From UBA6170 sp034429975 (GTDB taxonomy: Bacteria; Chloroflexota; Anaerolineae; Anaerolineales; Anaerolineaceae), in the NCBI GenBank assembly GCA_034429975.1, contig DAOUFM010000146.1, forward strand, positions 1 to 64,000: a stretch of DNA of 64,000 nt, written 5' to 3'. Of this stretch, positions 8,752 through 16,853 are shown piece after piece. Made by a program: the position numbers and the translations under genes. The notes beneath the pieces were generated by a model. That model did no database searches, was not told the origin of the DNA, and was given only the letters and a program-made list of their open reading frames with translations. Numbering within the stretch: the first letter of the stretch is position 1; each line of letters opens with the position of its first letter.

Positions 8752-9759
8752 ATGGCATTATTTTCCAGAGAATTAGGAATAGATCTGGGTACAATGAATT
8801 CGGTCATCGTTGAGGGTAACCAGGTACTTGTCATGGAACCTACGATTGCCGCGATCGTAACAGAAGATGCAAAAAAAATGGTTGAATGGGGACAGGCTGC
8901 CAGGGATATGCTGGGTAGGGTTTCTGAATCAATTGAAATTGTTCGCCCTTTACAGAATGGAGTTATTGCTGAGTATAGTGTAACTGAAGGCATTCTAAAA
9001 GAAATGATAAAAAAAGCAGGAGCCACCAGTTTTTTGGGCAGTACAAAAATTGTTATTACTACCCCGTATGGGATAACCTCTGTAGAAAAAAGGGCTGTCG
9101 AAGCGGTAGCTTTGTCCTCATCACGTGAAGTTTATTTAATATCACAACCAGTAGGCGCGGCGTTAGGGATAGATTTACCAATTGGAACACCTACTGGGAA
9201 CATGGTTATTAGCCTTGGTGGGGGAACTCATCAGGTAGCTGTCTTAGCCATGTGGGATATTGTCACGGCTAATACTGCAAAAACAGGCGGGTTTGCATTC
9301 GACGAGGCAATTATTTCGTATTTACGAAAGAAATTTGGTGTAATTGTTGGTCAACCAACTGCTGAAAAAATTAAGATATCGATTGGTTCGGCTATCAGGT
9401 TAAATGAAAGTAAAAATATTGAAATTCAAGGACAGGATCAGGTAACTGGCTTACCAAAACCAATCACAGTAACAACCGATGATATCGTAGATGCAATTGA
9501 TCAACCTTTAAATGATCTAGTTACTTTAATTAGAAGCACTCTTGAAAAAACACCTCCAGAGTTGATTTCTGATATTATCGATCGAGGGGTGGCTTTGTGT
9601 GGGGGTGGAGCTCTGTTGAACGGAATCGATAAATACCTGACGAAAGCTTTAGGAATTCCAGCTTACCTCGTAGACAATCCGATGACGTGTACTGCAGAGG
9701 GGGCTGCAAAAGCTTTCTCAATGCGCAATGTGTTAAAAAGATCGTTAGTTAGAATTTAG
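8752..9759 (+). CDS. mreB: MreB-like actin homologue
   Basis: 335 residues, typical for MreB. Motifs of the actin/Hsp70 ATPase fold are visible: phosphate 1 ELGIDLGTMNSVI, a connect/phosphate 2 region MVISLGGGTHQVAVLA and the adenosine motif GVALCGGGALLNGI. MreB forms membrane-associated filaments guiding lateral wall or envelope synthesis. The GTMN and GGGTHQVA variants and the absence of mreC/mreD here mean it could be a divergent MreB paralogue rather than the main shape protein. It lies 34 bases after atpC and may be co-transcribed with the F1 genes. Confidence 0.85.
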   Translation: MALFSRELGIDLGTMNSVIVEGNQVLVMEPTIAAIVTEDAKKMVEWGQAARDMLGRVSESIEIVRPLQNGVIAEYSVTEGILKEMIKKAGATSFLGSTKIVITTPYGITSVEKRAVEAVALSSSREVYLISQPVGAALGIDLPIGTPTGNMVISLGGGTHQVAVLAMWDIVTANTAKTGGFAFDEAIISYLRKKFGVIVGQPTAEKIKISIGSAIRLNESKNIEIQGQDQVTGLPKPITVTTDDIVDAIDQPLNDLVTLIRSTLEKTPPELISDIIDRGVALCGGGALLNGIDKYLTKALGIPAYLVDNPMTCTAEGAAKAFSMRNVLKRSLVRI

Positions 9760-9787
9760 TTAAGGTTTTTTAAATCTTCAATTATTT

Positions 9788-9819
9788 ATTATGGGTTCAC
9801 AAAGCAGAAAACCCATAAT
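9788..9819. terminator. Hairpin between convergent mreB and rex
   Basis: ATTATGGGTT (9788-9797) and AACCCATAAT (9810-9819) form a perfect 10-bp stem with a 12-base loop in the short convergent gap. T-tracts are weak on both sides, so it is only a probable bidirectional terminator. Confidence 0.5.
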
Positions 9820-9829
9820 TTGAATTACC

Positions 9830-10447
9830 TCAAAGATAGTAAGTCATATGCTGAAGTTCAATAATTGGGTCAATATCCTGAACCTGAACGTCTTTAGGGA
9901 CGATTAATTTAACAGGCGCATAATTTAAAATAGCAGACACCCCAGCTTTTACCAATTGGTCTGCAACTCCTTGAGCATGTTCAGCATCTACCGTAATCAT
10001 TGCAACCTTAATTTTATCTTGATTAATGATTTCAGATAAGCGGTTTATATCAAATACTTCATATTGACCAATTTTCGAGCCGATTTTTTTTGGATCGTTA
10101 TCAAAAATACATTTAATTTGAAAACCATGATTGTGAAAACCATTAAAATTGGCGATTGCATGGCCAAGGAAACCTACACCAATCAATGCCATATTCCATA
10201 CTTTATCAACATTAAGGATACCTTCTAATTTTTCAATTAAAAGACCTATTGAATAACCAGTTCCTTGTTTTCCAAATTCTCCAAAGTGAGATAAATCTTT
10301 TCGTATTTGAGCGGCTGAAATACCAATTTTATTCCCCAAATCCTTTGATGATGTGGTTAATTCACCTTCTTGTTTAAGACGGTTTAGAGTCTGTAAATAT
10401 AAAGGCAATCGAGCTACAACAATGTCAGGCACCTGCTTTTTTTCCAT
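9830..10447 (-). CDS. rex: Redox-sensing transcriptional repressor Rex
   Basis: 205 residues. An N-terminal winged helix (about residues 1-80, with KIGISAAQIRKDLSHFGEFGKQGTGY) is followed by an NAD(H)-binding Rossmann domain with GVGFLGHA. Rex senses the NADH/NAD+ ratio, leaving its operator when NADH is high, and typically represses fermentation and anaerobic-respiration genes. Candidate targets in this window include its own gene (see the inverted repeat over its promoter) and possibly nuo or kor, but no canonical Rex box was seen at those. Confidence 0.95.
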   Translation of the reverse strand: MEKKQVPDIVVARLPLYLQTLNRLKQEGELTTSSKDLGNKIGISAAQIRKDLSHFGEFGKQGTGYSIGLLIEKLEGILNVDKVWNMALIGVGFLGHAIANFNGFHNHGFQIKCIFDNDPKKIGSKIGQYEVFDINRLSEIINQDKIKVAMITVDAEHAQGVADQLVKAGVSAILNYAPVKLIVPKDVQVQDIDPIIELQHMTYYL

Positions 10448-10470
10448 TTTCTAATCCCATTAAATTGGAG

Positions 10471-10517
10471 TGTGATTTCGTCAGTTAAATTTATCACAAT
10501 AAGTAGTTATAAAGCAA
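10471..10517 (-). promoter_or_regulatory. rex promoter overlapped by an inverted repeat
   Basis: On the minus strand, -35 TTGCTT (10517-10512) and -10 TAAATT (10493-10488) are 18 bases apart. Half-sites TGTGAT/ATCACA at 10493-10498 and 10471-10476 flank the -10 and the start point. The upstream half extends to TTGTGA, the Rex half-site, but the 16-base spacing is larger than in a canonical Rex box. Confidence 0.4.
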
Positions 10518-10592
10518 GTCTTTTTGATATAAATTTTTAATTGTATCGAATTCGAATTGTTTTATTAGAAAGTTTAATTTAAAACTCGGTTG

Positions 10593-11285
10593 TTAATCTC
10601 TGGATCTACCGAACAACAAAAATGCATAATAAAGCAAAGTGGATATAGCCTGAATTGCAGCCGCAACGTAAGTTAATGCAGCGGTATCAAGAACTTTATT
10701 GATACCCTGAGATTCTTCTCCATAAATTACTCCCGAAGTAGTTAGCCAAGCTTTTGCACGATTACTGGCATTAAATTCTACTGGCAATGTTACCAGCGCA
10801 AATAAAGCAGTCAAGGCAAAAAGACCGAGACCCACCCAGGCTAAATTGTTCCATTGTAGCAATAGCCCGCCAATAAATATGATCGGTCCCAACCAACTAC
10901 CGAGTTGTACTGAGGGAACCATTGCTGAGCGAAATTTTAAGGGCACATAATCTTGTTGATCCTGGACTGCATGACCAGCCTCATGGGCAGCTACGCCAGC
11001 AGCCGCGATTGAGTTACTACGATAAACATCAGGACTCAATCTCAATACTTTTGCTTTTGGATCATAATGGTCGGATAAAAATCCACGAGTTTCTTCAACC
11101 CGAACGCTGTTCAGATTGTTAGCATTTAGCATCCTACGGGCCACATCTGCTCCGGTTAATCCTATAGCACTTCGGATTTTAGAATATTTACTAAAAGCAC
11201 TTTTTACTTTCATTTGTGCCCAAAATCCTAAAAGAAGAGCTGGCAGGCTAATTAAGATGTATAAACCGTATCCACCAAACATAGT
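10593..11285 (-). CDS. YugP-family zinc-dependent membrane protease
   Basis: 230 residues. The HEAGH motif (in AAHEAGHAVQDQ) is the zinc-protease signature. A membrane segment at the N-terminus and two or three hydrophobic segments in the C-terminal half match the YugP/COG2738 layout. Function in the cell is poorly known; membrane-protein quality control is plausible. An in-frame ATG at 11312 would add nine residues, but only the ATG at 11285 has a good ribosome-binding site (AAAGGA, 6 bases upstream), so the shorter start is chosen. Confidence 0.85.
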   Translation of the reverse strand, partial: TMFGGYGLYILISLPALLLGFWAQMKVKSAFSKYSKIRSAIGLTGADVARRMLNANNLNSVRVEETRGFLSDHYDPKAKVLRLSPDVYRSNSIAAAGVAAHEAGHAVQDQQDYVPLKFRSAMVPSVQLGSWLGPIIFIGGLLLQWNNLAWVGLGLFALTALFALVTLPVEFNASNRAKAWLTTSGVIYGEESQGINKVLDTAALTYVAAAIQAISTLLYYAFLLFGRSRD

Positions 11286-11367
11286 TAATCCTTTATTGAA
11301 ATTTCTCCCCATTATAATTATGAATATTAAGAATAAGATAAAAAATTTATCAAAATATTATAAGAAG

Positions 11368-11439
11368 TACGCCCGCTGAGATTCGAACTCAGACTTCTGC
11401 CTCCGGAGGGCAACGTGATATCCTTTTCACTACGGGCGC
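11368..11439 (-). tRNA. tRNA-Arg (anticodon CCG)
   Basis: The minus strand folds as a complete cloverleaf of 72 bases: a 7-bp acceptor stem closing with a G-U pair, D-stem GTGA/TCAC, a 5-bp anticodon stem, loop CTCCGGA giving anticodon CCG, a 4-base variable loop, T-stem CTGAG/CTCAG with loop TTCGAAT, discriminator A. CCA is not encoded. It reads CGG codons. Confidence 0.95.
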
Positions 11440-11478
11440 GATCTTAAGTAAGGGTATTCTACCACGATCACGGACTTG

Positions 11479-12486
11479 TCAGAAGATTTTTGTAATTTCA
11501 TCACGCTCTGGTCGCGATAGTAAATGTATTTGTTCTCCGACTCCTTGATACACCCCAACCCCATTCTGAGTTACTTTTCCGATCACTGAAACATGAATAT
11601 CATTGACCTTTAAAATTGTTATGATTTCATCAACTCTGAGGGGATCAGCAGTGAAGAGTAAAGCTCCAGAAGAAATGGAATTTAGAGGATTAATCGAAAA
11701 CAGTCTACAAATTTTTCGGGATAAATCAGAAATTGGGATCTTGTTAATATCAATGTTAAGAACTTTTTCACTCGCAGTTGATAATTCCCATAATGCAGAT
11801 GCTAATCCGCCTTCCGTGGGATCGTGCATGGATGTTACTCCAAACCCATCTGATATTAATTTGGCTTCTTTATAAATGCTAATTCCAGGGTTTTCAAAGT
11901 ACATTTCAGCAGTTTTAATTTCATTTTCGGTTAAAATAACCATCAATTTTTCACGAAAATCTTTTGCTAAAATGGATATTGTTTCAATAGGAATCTCTTT
12001 CGTTAAGAGAATCGCATCTCCGGTTTTGGCTCCTTTAGGAGTGAGTAATTTGTCTTTATCGACGAATCCAAAAAGTGTGGCTGAAAGAATAGGCCGCTCA
12101 ATTCCGCTGGTTACTTCAGTATGTCCACCAATAATTGAAATTTGATATTTTTCAGCCGAGGCAATTAATTGGTCAAATGTGTGATTGATAAATGCTTTTG
12201 TCGTTTTATTTTCTGGCAATAATAAGGTAATCATCATCCATTTAGGATCTGCTCCAGAAGTAACGATATCGTTCACATTAATTTCAACTGAATACTTACC
12301 AATATCTTCAGATGCTAATGAAATGGGGTCCGACTTGACTACCAGATAATGGTTTCCATTATCGATAACAGCACAATCAAGCCCGGTTCCAGGTCCAAGG
12401 ATTATATTATTGTCTAGGATAGGGATTTTTTTAAAGATATTTTCCATAAAAATAGGCGGTAATTTTCCTAAAGGAAGTAATTCCAT
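11479..12486 (-). CDS. AIR synthase-related protein, HypE-like
   Basis: 335 residues. The N-terminal ATP-binding half has GPGTGLDCAVID, a DIVTSGADP metal/ATP-binding segment and IIGGHTEVT; the C-terminal half has DPTEGGLASALWELS and SSGALLFTADP. This is the PurM/HypE/SelD/ThiL fold. It is most like HypE, which dehydrates HypF-made thiocarboxamide to cyanide for [NiFe] hydrogenase, but the C-terminal Cys that HypE needs is absent (the protein ends ...DEITKIF) and no hyp genes are nearby. A stand-alone AIR-synthase-like kinase or dehydratase of unknown substrate is the safer call. Confidence 0.75.
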   Translation of the reverse strand: MELLPLGKLPPIFMENIFKKIPILDNNIILGPGTGLDCAVIDNGNHYLVVKSDPISLASEDIGKYSVEINVNDIVTSGADPKWMMITLLLPENKTTKAFINHTFDQLIASAEKYQISIIGGHTEVTSGIERPILSATLFGFVDKDKLLTPKGAKTGDAILLTKEIPIETISILAKDFREKLMVILTENEIKTAEMYFENPGISIYKEAKLISDGFGVTSMHDPTEGGLASALWELSTASEKVLNIDINKIPISDLSRKICRLFSINPLNSISSGALLFTADPLRVDEIITILKVNDIHVSVIGKVTQNGVGVYQGVGEQIHLLSRPERDEITKIF

Positions 12487-12671
12487 CTTTTATTCCCTTA
12501 TTAACGATTGATTTGATTTAATTCTGTAATTACTAAAAAAATTAATTTGTTGATAATATCCAATAACGTGATTGTATCAAATAAAAATGGAAAAATTCAC
12601 TGTATAAAAAGAAAAATTATTCCGGTTCTTGTCTCATAAAAAAACGGTATCAGGATAGATTTATTTTTTGA

Positions 12672-12689
12672 TAAGTTAATATTAACTTA
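12672..12689. promoter_or_regulatory. Perfect 18-bp palindrome upstream of the glmS ribozyme
   Basis: TAAGTTAAT followed by ATTAACTTA is a perfect, spacer-less dyad. It lies about 40 bases upstream of the likely glmS -10 element and looks like a dimeric repressor or activator operator. The binding protein is unknown. Confidence 0.4.
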
Positions 12690-12725
12690 CTGGACAGTTG
12701 GAAGTTTATCGAATAAACTCTAATT

Positions 12726-12731
12726 TAGAAT
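12726..12731 (+). promoter_or_regulatory. Probable -10 element for glmS
   Basis: TAGAAT, whose expected transcription start falls close to the 5' end of the ribozyme, as in other glmS leaders. No good -35 hexamer was found at 16-18 bases. The same TAGAAT hexamer serves the proposed nuoB and folC promoters. Confidence 0.4.
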
Positions 12732-12736
12732 AGGAA

Positions 12737-12860
12737 AGCGCATGGCTTTGTTGAATACAAAGTGACGAGGATGAAGGTTCCCCAATGCAAATTGGGGTTA
12801 ACTGAAAGAATGAGAATTTCTCTCAGGAAAATCGAAAGGTCAGCGGAAGCCTTCCTGGTT
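12737..12860 (+). ncRNA. glmS-type self-cleaving ribozyme/riboswitch with insertions
   Basis: The core of the glmS ribozyme is recognisable. A 5' AAGCGC at the cleavage site (cleavage expected just before GCGC at about 12738) is followed by a hairpin CTTTGT/ACAAAG (12745-12762), then TGACGAGGATGAAGGTT (12763-12779), and a 3' part ATCGAAAGGTCAGCGGAAGCC (12831-12851, where Bacillus has ATCGAATTTTCGGCGGATGCC) ending GCCTTCC. GAAGG (12773-12777) pairs with CCTTC (12850-12854) as P3. Between these strands, about 50 extra bases are present relative to the Bacillus RNA, folding as CCCCA/TTGGGG and CTGAAAG/CTCTCAG hairpins. In the family, glucosamine-6-phosphate acts as the cleavage cofactor and the cleaved glmS mRNA is degraded. 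Position directly before glmS supports the call. Confidence 0.8.
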
Positions 12861-12927
12861 ATTTTTTAACCTGTGCCTATTCAAACGAATACTTTTTTTA
12901 TTATCCTACAAAACTGGAGGACTAATT

Positions 12928-14769
12928 ATGTGTGGTATTGTTGGCTATATAGGCGATCAAAATTCAACACCAATTATTTTAAATGGATTAAAAAAGCTTG
13001 AATATCGTGGGTATGATTCTGCTGGCATTGCTGTGTTGCAAAATGGAAAAATTGAAGTCCGGAGAGATGCTGGAAAGCTTAGTAAATTAAATGCAATTAT
13101 TGCTCAACAACCTTTAGAAGGGACTATAGGAATTGGACATACCAGGTGGGCAACACATGGTAACCCGACAGTTGAGAATGCTCATCCTCATATTGGCAAT
13201 TCTGGGGATGTTGTAGTTGTTCACAACGGGATTGTGGAAAACTATTTAGAATTAAAAAACGAGTTACTTGCGGAAGGCGTGAAATTCAATTCTGAAACAG
13301 ATACCGAAACAATCGTTCACCTAATTGAACTTTTCATGAGTTGCGGGGATAACTTTGAAACGGCAGTTACTAATTCATTAAGAAAATTAAAAGGTGCTCA
13401 CGGAATTGTTGCCTTTACTTCAAAAGAACCAGATAAAATCATTGCAGTAAGAATTGGTAATGCCGGTGGGGTGGTAGTTGGGTTGGGTGAAGATGGGAAT
13501 TATGTCGCTTCTGATATACCTGCAATTCTTGAACACACCAGAAAAATGATTTTTCTTGATTCAGAACAAATGGTTATCATCAAAAAAAATTCTGTATTGG
13601 TTCAGGATTTCTTTGGAAGGAAGATCAATCCTGAAATTCATATGATATCCTGGGATCCGGTTTCAGCAGAAAAGGGTGAGTATCGCCACTTTATGCAGAA
13701 AGAAATTCATGAGCAGGTGCGCTCGTTAACAGATACATTAGCAGGCAGGGTTGATTTTGATCATGGAATTATTAATATTCCACAATTAAATCTTGATCCG
13801 GAGTTGGCAAAAAAAATTGAAAAAATTGTTATAGTTGCTTGTGGGACAGCTGCTTATGCAGGCATGGTCGGAAAAATAATGATTGAGACGATAGCACGTA
13901 TTCCGGTTGAAGTTGAAATCGCCTCCGAATTCCGTTATAGAGATCCTATTATTAATGCTCATACAATAGTTTTAGCAATAAGCCAATCGGGTGAAACAGC
14001 GGACACCTTAGCAGCTATGGAGTTGGCCAAACGAAAAGGTGCCAAATTATGGGTAAATGTGAATGTAATTGGTTCACAAGCCATGAGAATTTCGGATGGG
14101 TTTATTTCCATGCAAACAGGACCAGAAATTGGTGTAGCGTCCACCAAGGCTTTTACCGCTTCCCTGGTGGATTTGTATTTATTAGCTGTTCTATTAGCCG
14201 ATCAACGGGGAACGATTTCGGCAAGAGAAAGAGAAAAATATATTTCAGATTTAAGATTAGTGCCTGCACTTGTCAGTAAAGCATTGGATAACGATCAAGA
14301 GATCAGAAATATTGCCAAAGAATTTAAATTTATACGTAATGCTTTGTATTTAGGAAGGGGTATCAATATGCCCATTGCTTTCGAAGGGGCATTGAAACTT
14401 AAAGAAATATCTTATATCCATGCTGAGGGCTATCCGGCGGGTGAGATGAAACATGGACCGATAGCATTAGTAGATTTGGATATGCCGGTTGTAGCGATTG
14501 CTCCAATAGATCCCTGGTATGAGAAAATGATTAGTCAAATCGAACAGGCAAAAGCCAGAGGAGGTAGTGTTTTGGTTGTAGCTACAGAAGGTGACGACCG
14601 AGTTTCAGGTTTAGCGGATCATATTTTTTGGGTTCCTGAAACTCCTTGGTTGCTTAGTCCGATTGTAACTGTAATTCCCTTGCAATTGTTTGCATACCAT
14701 ATTGCTTCTTTGAGGGGTTTAGATGTTGATCAACCCAGGAACCTGGCAAAATCAGTAACTGTAGAATAA
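12928..14769 (+). CDS. glmS: Glutamine--fructose-6-phosphate aminotransferase (isomerizing)
   Basis: 613 residues, full length. Residues 1-220 are the class II glutaminase domain with catalytic Cys2 (MCGIVGYIGD), RWATHG and GIVENY; the C-terminal half has two SIS sugar-isomerase domains (ISQSGETADTLA, AEGYPAGEMKHGP) and ends in the conserved AKSVTVE. It makes glucosamine-6-phosphate from fructose-6-phosphate and glutamine, the entry step to UDP-GlcNAc. Its product would control it through the upstream ribozyme. MurA (56355-57635), the first committed user of UDP-GlcNAc for wall synthesis, is also in the window. Confidence 0.98.
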   Translation: MCGIVGYIGDQNSTPIILNGLKKLEYRGYDSAGIAVLQNGKIEVRRDAGKLSKLNAIIAQQPLEGTIGIGHTRWATHGNPTVENAHPHIGNSGDVVVVHNGIVENYLELKNELLAEGVKFNSETDTETIVHLIELFMSCGDNFETAVTNSLRKLKGAHGIVAFTSKEPDKIIAVRIGNAGGVVVGLGEDGNYVASDIPAILEHTRKMIFLDSEQMVIIKKNSVLVQDFFGRKINPEIHMISWDPVSAEKGEYRHFMQKEIHEQVRSLTDTLAGRVDFDHGIINIPQLNLDPELAKKIEKIVIVACGTAAYAGMVGKIMIETIARIPVEVEIASEFRYRDPIINAHTIVLAISQSGETADTLAAMELAKRKGAKLWVNVNVIGSQAMRISDGFISMQTGPEIGVASTKAFTASLVDLYLLAVLLADQRGTISAREREKYISDLRLVPALVSKALDNDQEIRNIAKEFKFIRNALYLGRGINMPIAFEGALKLKEISYIHAEGYPAGEMKHGPIALVDLDMPVVAIAPIDPWYEKMISQIEQAKARGGSVLVVATEGDDRVSGLADHIFWVPETPWLLSPIVTVIPLQLFAYHIASLRGLDVDQPRNLAKSVTVE

Positions 14770-14840
14770 ATTCATATTCTGATCCGAAAAAAAAAATTAA
14801 CTGAAAAATGTTGTTATAAATAAAAAAACTTCATTATTTG

Positions 14841-15431
14841 TTAATCTCTGGAAATCCATTTTTCTAATCCGGCAGGCTTTTGAAAATGATTAATCTGTTC
14901 CAATAATCTGATTGGGTCTGAATCATGGATGATTAATTTTTCGTGTTCAGAATAAATGAATTTCTCAGCCAAGGCATGTTTTATCAAAGCAAGAAGTGGA
15001 TCGAAATAATGATTTATATTAAACAACCCAATTGGTTTTTCATGAATTCCAATTTGAGCCCAGGTTAACGTTTCGAATAACTCGTCAAATGTGCCAAAAC
15101 CGCCTGGTAAAGCAATAAATGCATCTGCAAGTTCTATCATACGCGCTTTCCTTTGCTGAATATCAGGAACAACTTCCAGTTTTGTGAGATTAGAATGGAT
15201 TAGCTGAGATTCATTTAACACAACGGGAACCACGCCAATGACTTCACCTTTGTTTTCCAAAACTCCATTTGCGACTGCCCCCATTAGACCCGTTTTCCCA
15301 GCGCCGTATATAAGTCTTATTTTATGGTCCGCTAACGATCTTCCTAATAAATATGCGCCTTCATAATATTGGCTGTCCAAACCATCTGCTGATCCACAAT
15401 AAACACATATCGAGCTCAATAAATTAGCCAT
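14841..15431 (-). CDS. LOG-family protein (cytokinin riboside 5'-monophosphate phosphoribohydrolase-like)
   Basis: 196 residues from ATG 15431. The family signatures are GAGKTGLMGAVA and ALPGGFGTFDELFETLTW (PGGxGTxxE), with RKARM before it. LOG proteins hydrolyse the N-glycosidic bond of nucleoside 5'-monophosphates; the bacterial substrate is usually unproven. An upstream in-frame start at 15524 would add a hydrophobic 31-residue segment and overlap the next gene; ATG 15431 is preceded by AAGGA and removes the overlap. Confidence 0.88.
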   Translation of the reverse strand: MANLLSSICVYCGSADGLDSQYYEGAYLLGRSLADHKIRLIYGAGKTGLMGAVANGVLENKGEVIGVVPVVLNESQLIHSNLTKLEVVPDIQQRKARMIELADAFIALPGGFGTFDELFETLTWAQIGIHEKPIGLFNINHYFDPLLALIKHALAEKFIYSEHEKLIIHDSDPIRLLEQINHFQKPAGLEKWISRD

Positions 15432-15499
15432 TATGATCCTTAAAAGAGAATTTATTTGAACTTCAGATTTTATCTTAATTAGCAGAAGTAAGGTAATAA

Positions 15500-16084
15500 T
15501 TAGATAATTACTTGAAAAATGCATTCACGTGATTGATTAACGTTTTTTGTTTTGATGGAATTGACTTTTTTATTTAATCCTTTTTCAATAAGAATGTGAT
15601 CAAATTTGCATAAAAAAGGATGATTTCTAACTAATTCACGATAAGGACAATTTGCCAGATAAATAATTGGACCATGATAATGGGTTTCCCATCTAGCTTT
15701 ATAATTTTGCTGGTTTAAGATTTTGATAATTTCGTTCAATAAAGTTATCAATGAATTGGATTTTTCTTTTCTGTTATTGGTTAATAAGAAGTCAGCCATC
15801 TGGTTTAATCCATTTTCTTCGATTGGTATCAATCTCAACAAAGCTTCAATCAAATTAACATAATTATGCGAAAAATAATCATCATTAGTTTGGTATTGAA
15901 AGGCGGGTCTTCCTGGCAGACCTCTTTCCGGATCAATCTTGATCACTTTTCCCGAACGAATTAGTTTTCGTATGTGATAACGGATATCAGCTTTGGTCAA
16001 GTTTAGTGAATTCGAAATTTGAAAAATAGACATCGATTTTTCATTTGAAAGCAGTTTTAAAATCTCTTCTTCTGTATTTTCCAT
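15500..16084 (-). CDS. Winged-helix regulator with Cys cluster, SufR/COG2345-like
   Basis: 194 residues. Residues 1-70 form a winged helix (SMSIFQISNSLNLTKADIRY, then a basic wing ending GRPAFQY). The C-terminal part has NCPYRELVRNHPFLCKF, that is C-x12-C, and a final Cys in SRECIFQV, matching the pattern of the Fe-S-binding ArsR/DeoR-type SufR group, although one of the four usual Cys positions is not obvious. It is divergent from nuoB, and a near-perfect 30-bp palindrome lies between the two genes, nine bases from its own start codon. Inferred role: an Fe-S or redox-responsive repressor of itself and the nuo operon. No clear Shine-Dalgarno is seen. Confidence 0.7.
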   Translation of the reverse strand: MENTEEEILKLLSNEKSMSIFQISNSLNLTKADIRYHIRKLIRSGKVIKIDPERGLPGRPAFQYQTNDDYFSHNYVNLIEALLRLIPIEENGLNQMADFLLTNNRKEKSNSLITLLNEIIKILNQQNYKARWETHYHGPIIYLANCPYRELVRNHPFLCKFDHILIEKGLNKKVNSIKTKNVNQSRECIFQVII

Positions 16085-16092
16085 AATATATT

Positions 16093-16122
16093 TAATTAAG
16101 ATAAAAAATTTTTTCTTAATTA
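16093..16122. promoter_or_regulatory. 30-bp near-perfect palindrome between the regulator and nuoB
   Basis: TAATTAAG (16093-16100) and CTTAATTA (16115-16122) flank a 14-base A/T centre that is itself almost symmetric; 26 of 30 positions are in symmetric pairs. It abuts the nuoB -35 and the start of the divergent regulator gene, as expected for a shared operator. Confidence 0.6.
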
Positions 16123-16126
16123 TATC

Positions 16127-16154
16127 TTGACCTTTCGAAGTTATCCAGTAGAAT
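16127..16154 (+). promoter_or_regulatory. Sigma-70-type promoter for nuoB
   Basis: -35 TTGACC (16127-16132) and -10 TAGAAT (16149-16154), 16 bases apart, 37 bases upstream of the nuoB start codon. Confidence 0.65.
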
Positions 16155-16190
16155 AGGGTTTGTATTAATCATTCTTTTTAAGAGGACCCA

Positions 16191-16853
16191 ATGTCATCAG
16201 AAAAATTGAATAAACCGGAAATCAAGGTTCCACCTGAATTGCAGAATCAAGTGGCAGTAACAACACTTGATAAAATTTATAATTGGAGTAGGTCAAACTC
16301 ACTCTGGCCAATGATGTTTGGATTAGCTTGTTGTGCTATTGAGATGATAATGACTGCTGCCAGCCGTTTTGATTTTTCCAGATTTGGGATGGAAGTTATG
16401 CGACCCAGCCCAAGACAAGCAGATGTGATGATTGTTTCTGGAACTGTAACCAAAAAGATGGTCCCTCAAATAGTTCGTCTCTTTAATCAAATGGGAGAAC
16501 CGAAATACGTATTAGCGATGGGAGCTTGTGCATCAGGCGGAGGACCTTTTAAGGAAGGTTACAATGTAATTTCGGGGATTGATAAATACCTTCCGGTAGA
16601 TGTTTATATCCCAGGTTGTCCTCCAACGCCGCAAGCTTTAATTCACGGATTGATTGTCTTACAAAAGAAAATTGAGAGTGAAAAATTAGCTGAGGCGGAA
16701 TGGTATAAAAAAGATTTTTACGAAGAGATTCCTGTCCCAGTATTAGGTCCTGATTTGATGGATCCAAGGAAATATGGTGTTTTTCAAGAATTGAAAATGA
16801 AGGGTAATTTAGAGAACCCAGTAGAAGAGCTGGCTAAAGGAGAGGAGGCTTAA
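16191..16853 (+). CDS. nuoB: NADH-quinone oxidoreductase subunit B
   Basis: 220 residues, with a C-terminal extension compared with the usual 160-190. It carries the N2 [4Fe-4S] ligands: the tandem Cys pair in GLACCAIEM, the Cys in MGACASGGG and the Cys in IPGCPPTP. It passes electrons to quinone in complex I or to a partner site in related modules. AGAGGA precedes the start. It is followed without a gap by nuoCD. Confidence 0.95.
   Translation: MSSEKLNKPEIKVPPELQNQVAVTTLDKIYNWSRSNSLWPMMFGLACCAIEMIMTAASRFDFSRFGMEVMRPSPRQADVMIVSGTVTKKMVPQIVRLFNQMGEPKYVLAMGACASGGGPFKEGYNVISGIDKYLPVDVYIPGCPPTPQALIHGLIVLQKKIESEKLAEAEWYKKDFYEEIPVPVLGPDLMDPRKYGVFQELKMKGNLENPVEELAKGEEA

Larger units (their letters stand above)
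12487..12927. other. Long divergent intergenic region before glmS
   Basis: A 441-base gap. It contains an AT-rich 18-bp palindrome (12672-12689), a -10-like TAGAAT (12726-12731) and the glmS ribozyme, listed separately. Nothing else was recognised in 12487-12660. Confidence 0.6.

Noticed and set aside
11479..12486. Certain assignment as HypE for hydrogenase maturation
   Set aside because: The essential C-terminal Cys is missing and no other hyp or hydrogenase genes are nearby.
15432..15524. N-terminal hydrophobic extension of the LOG-family protein
   Set aside because: It overlaps the regulator gene; ATG 15431 has a better ribosome-binding site and matches the family start.
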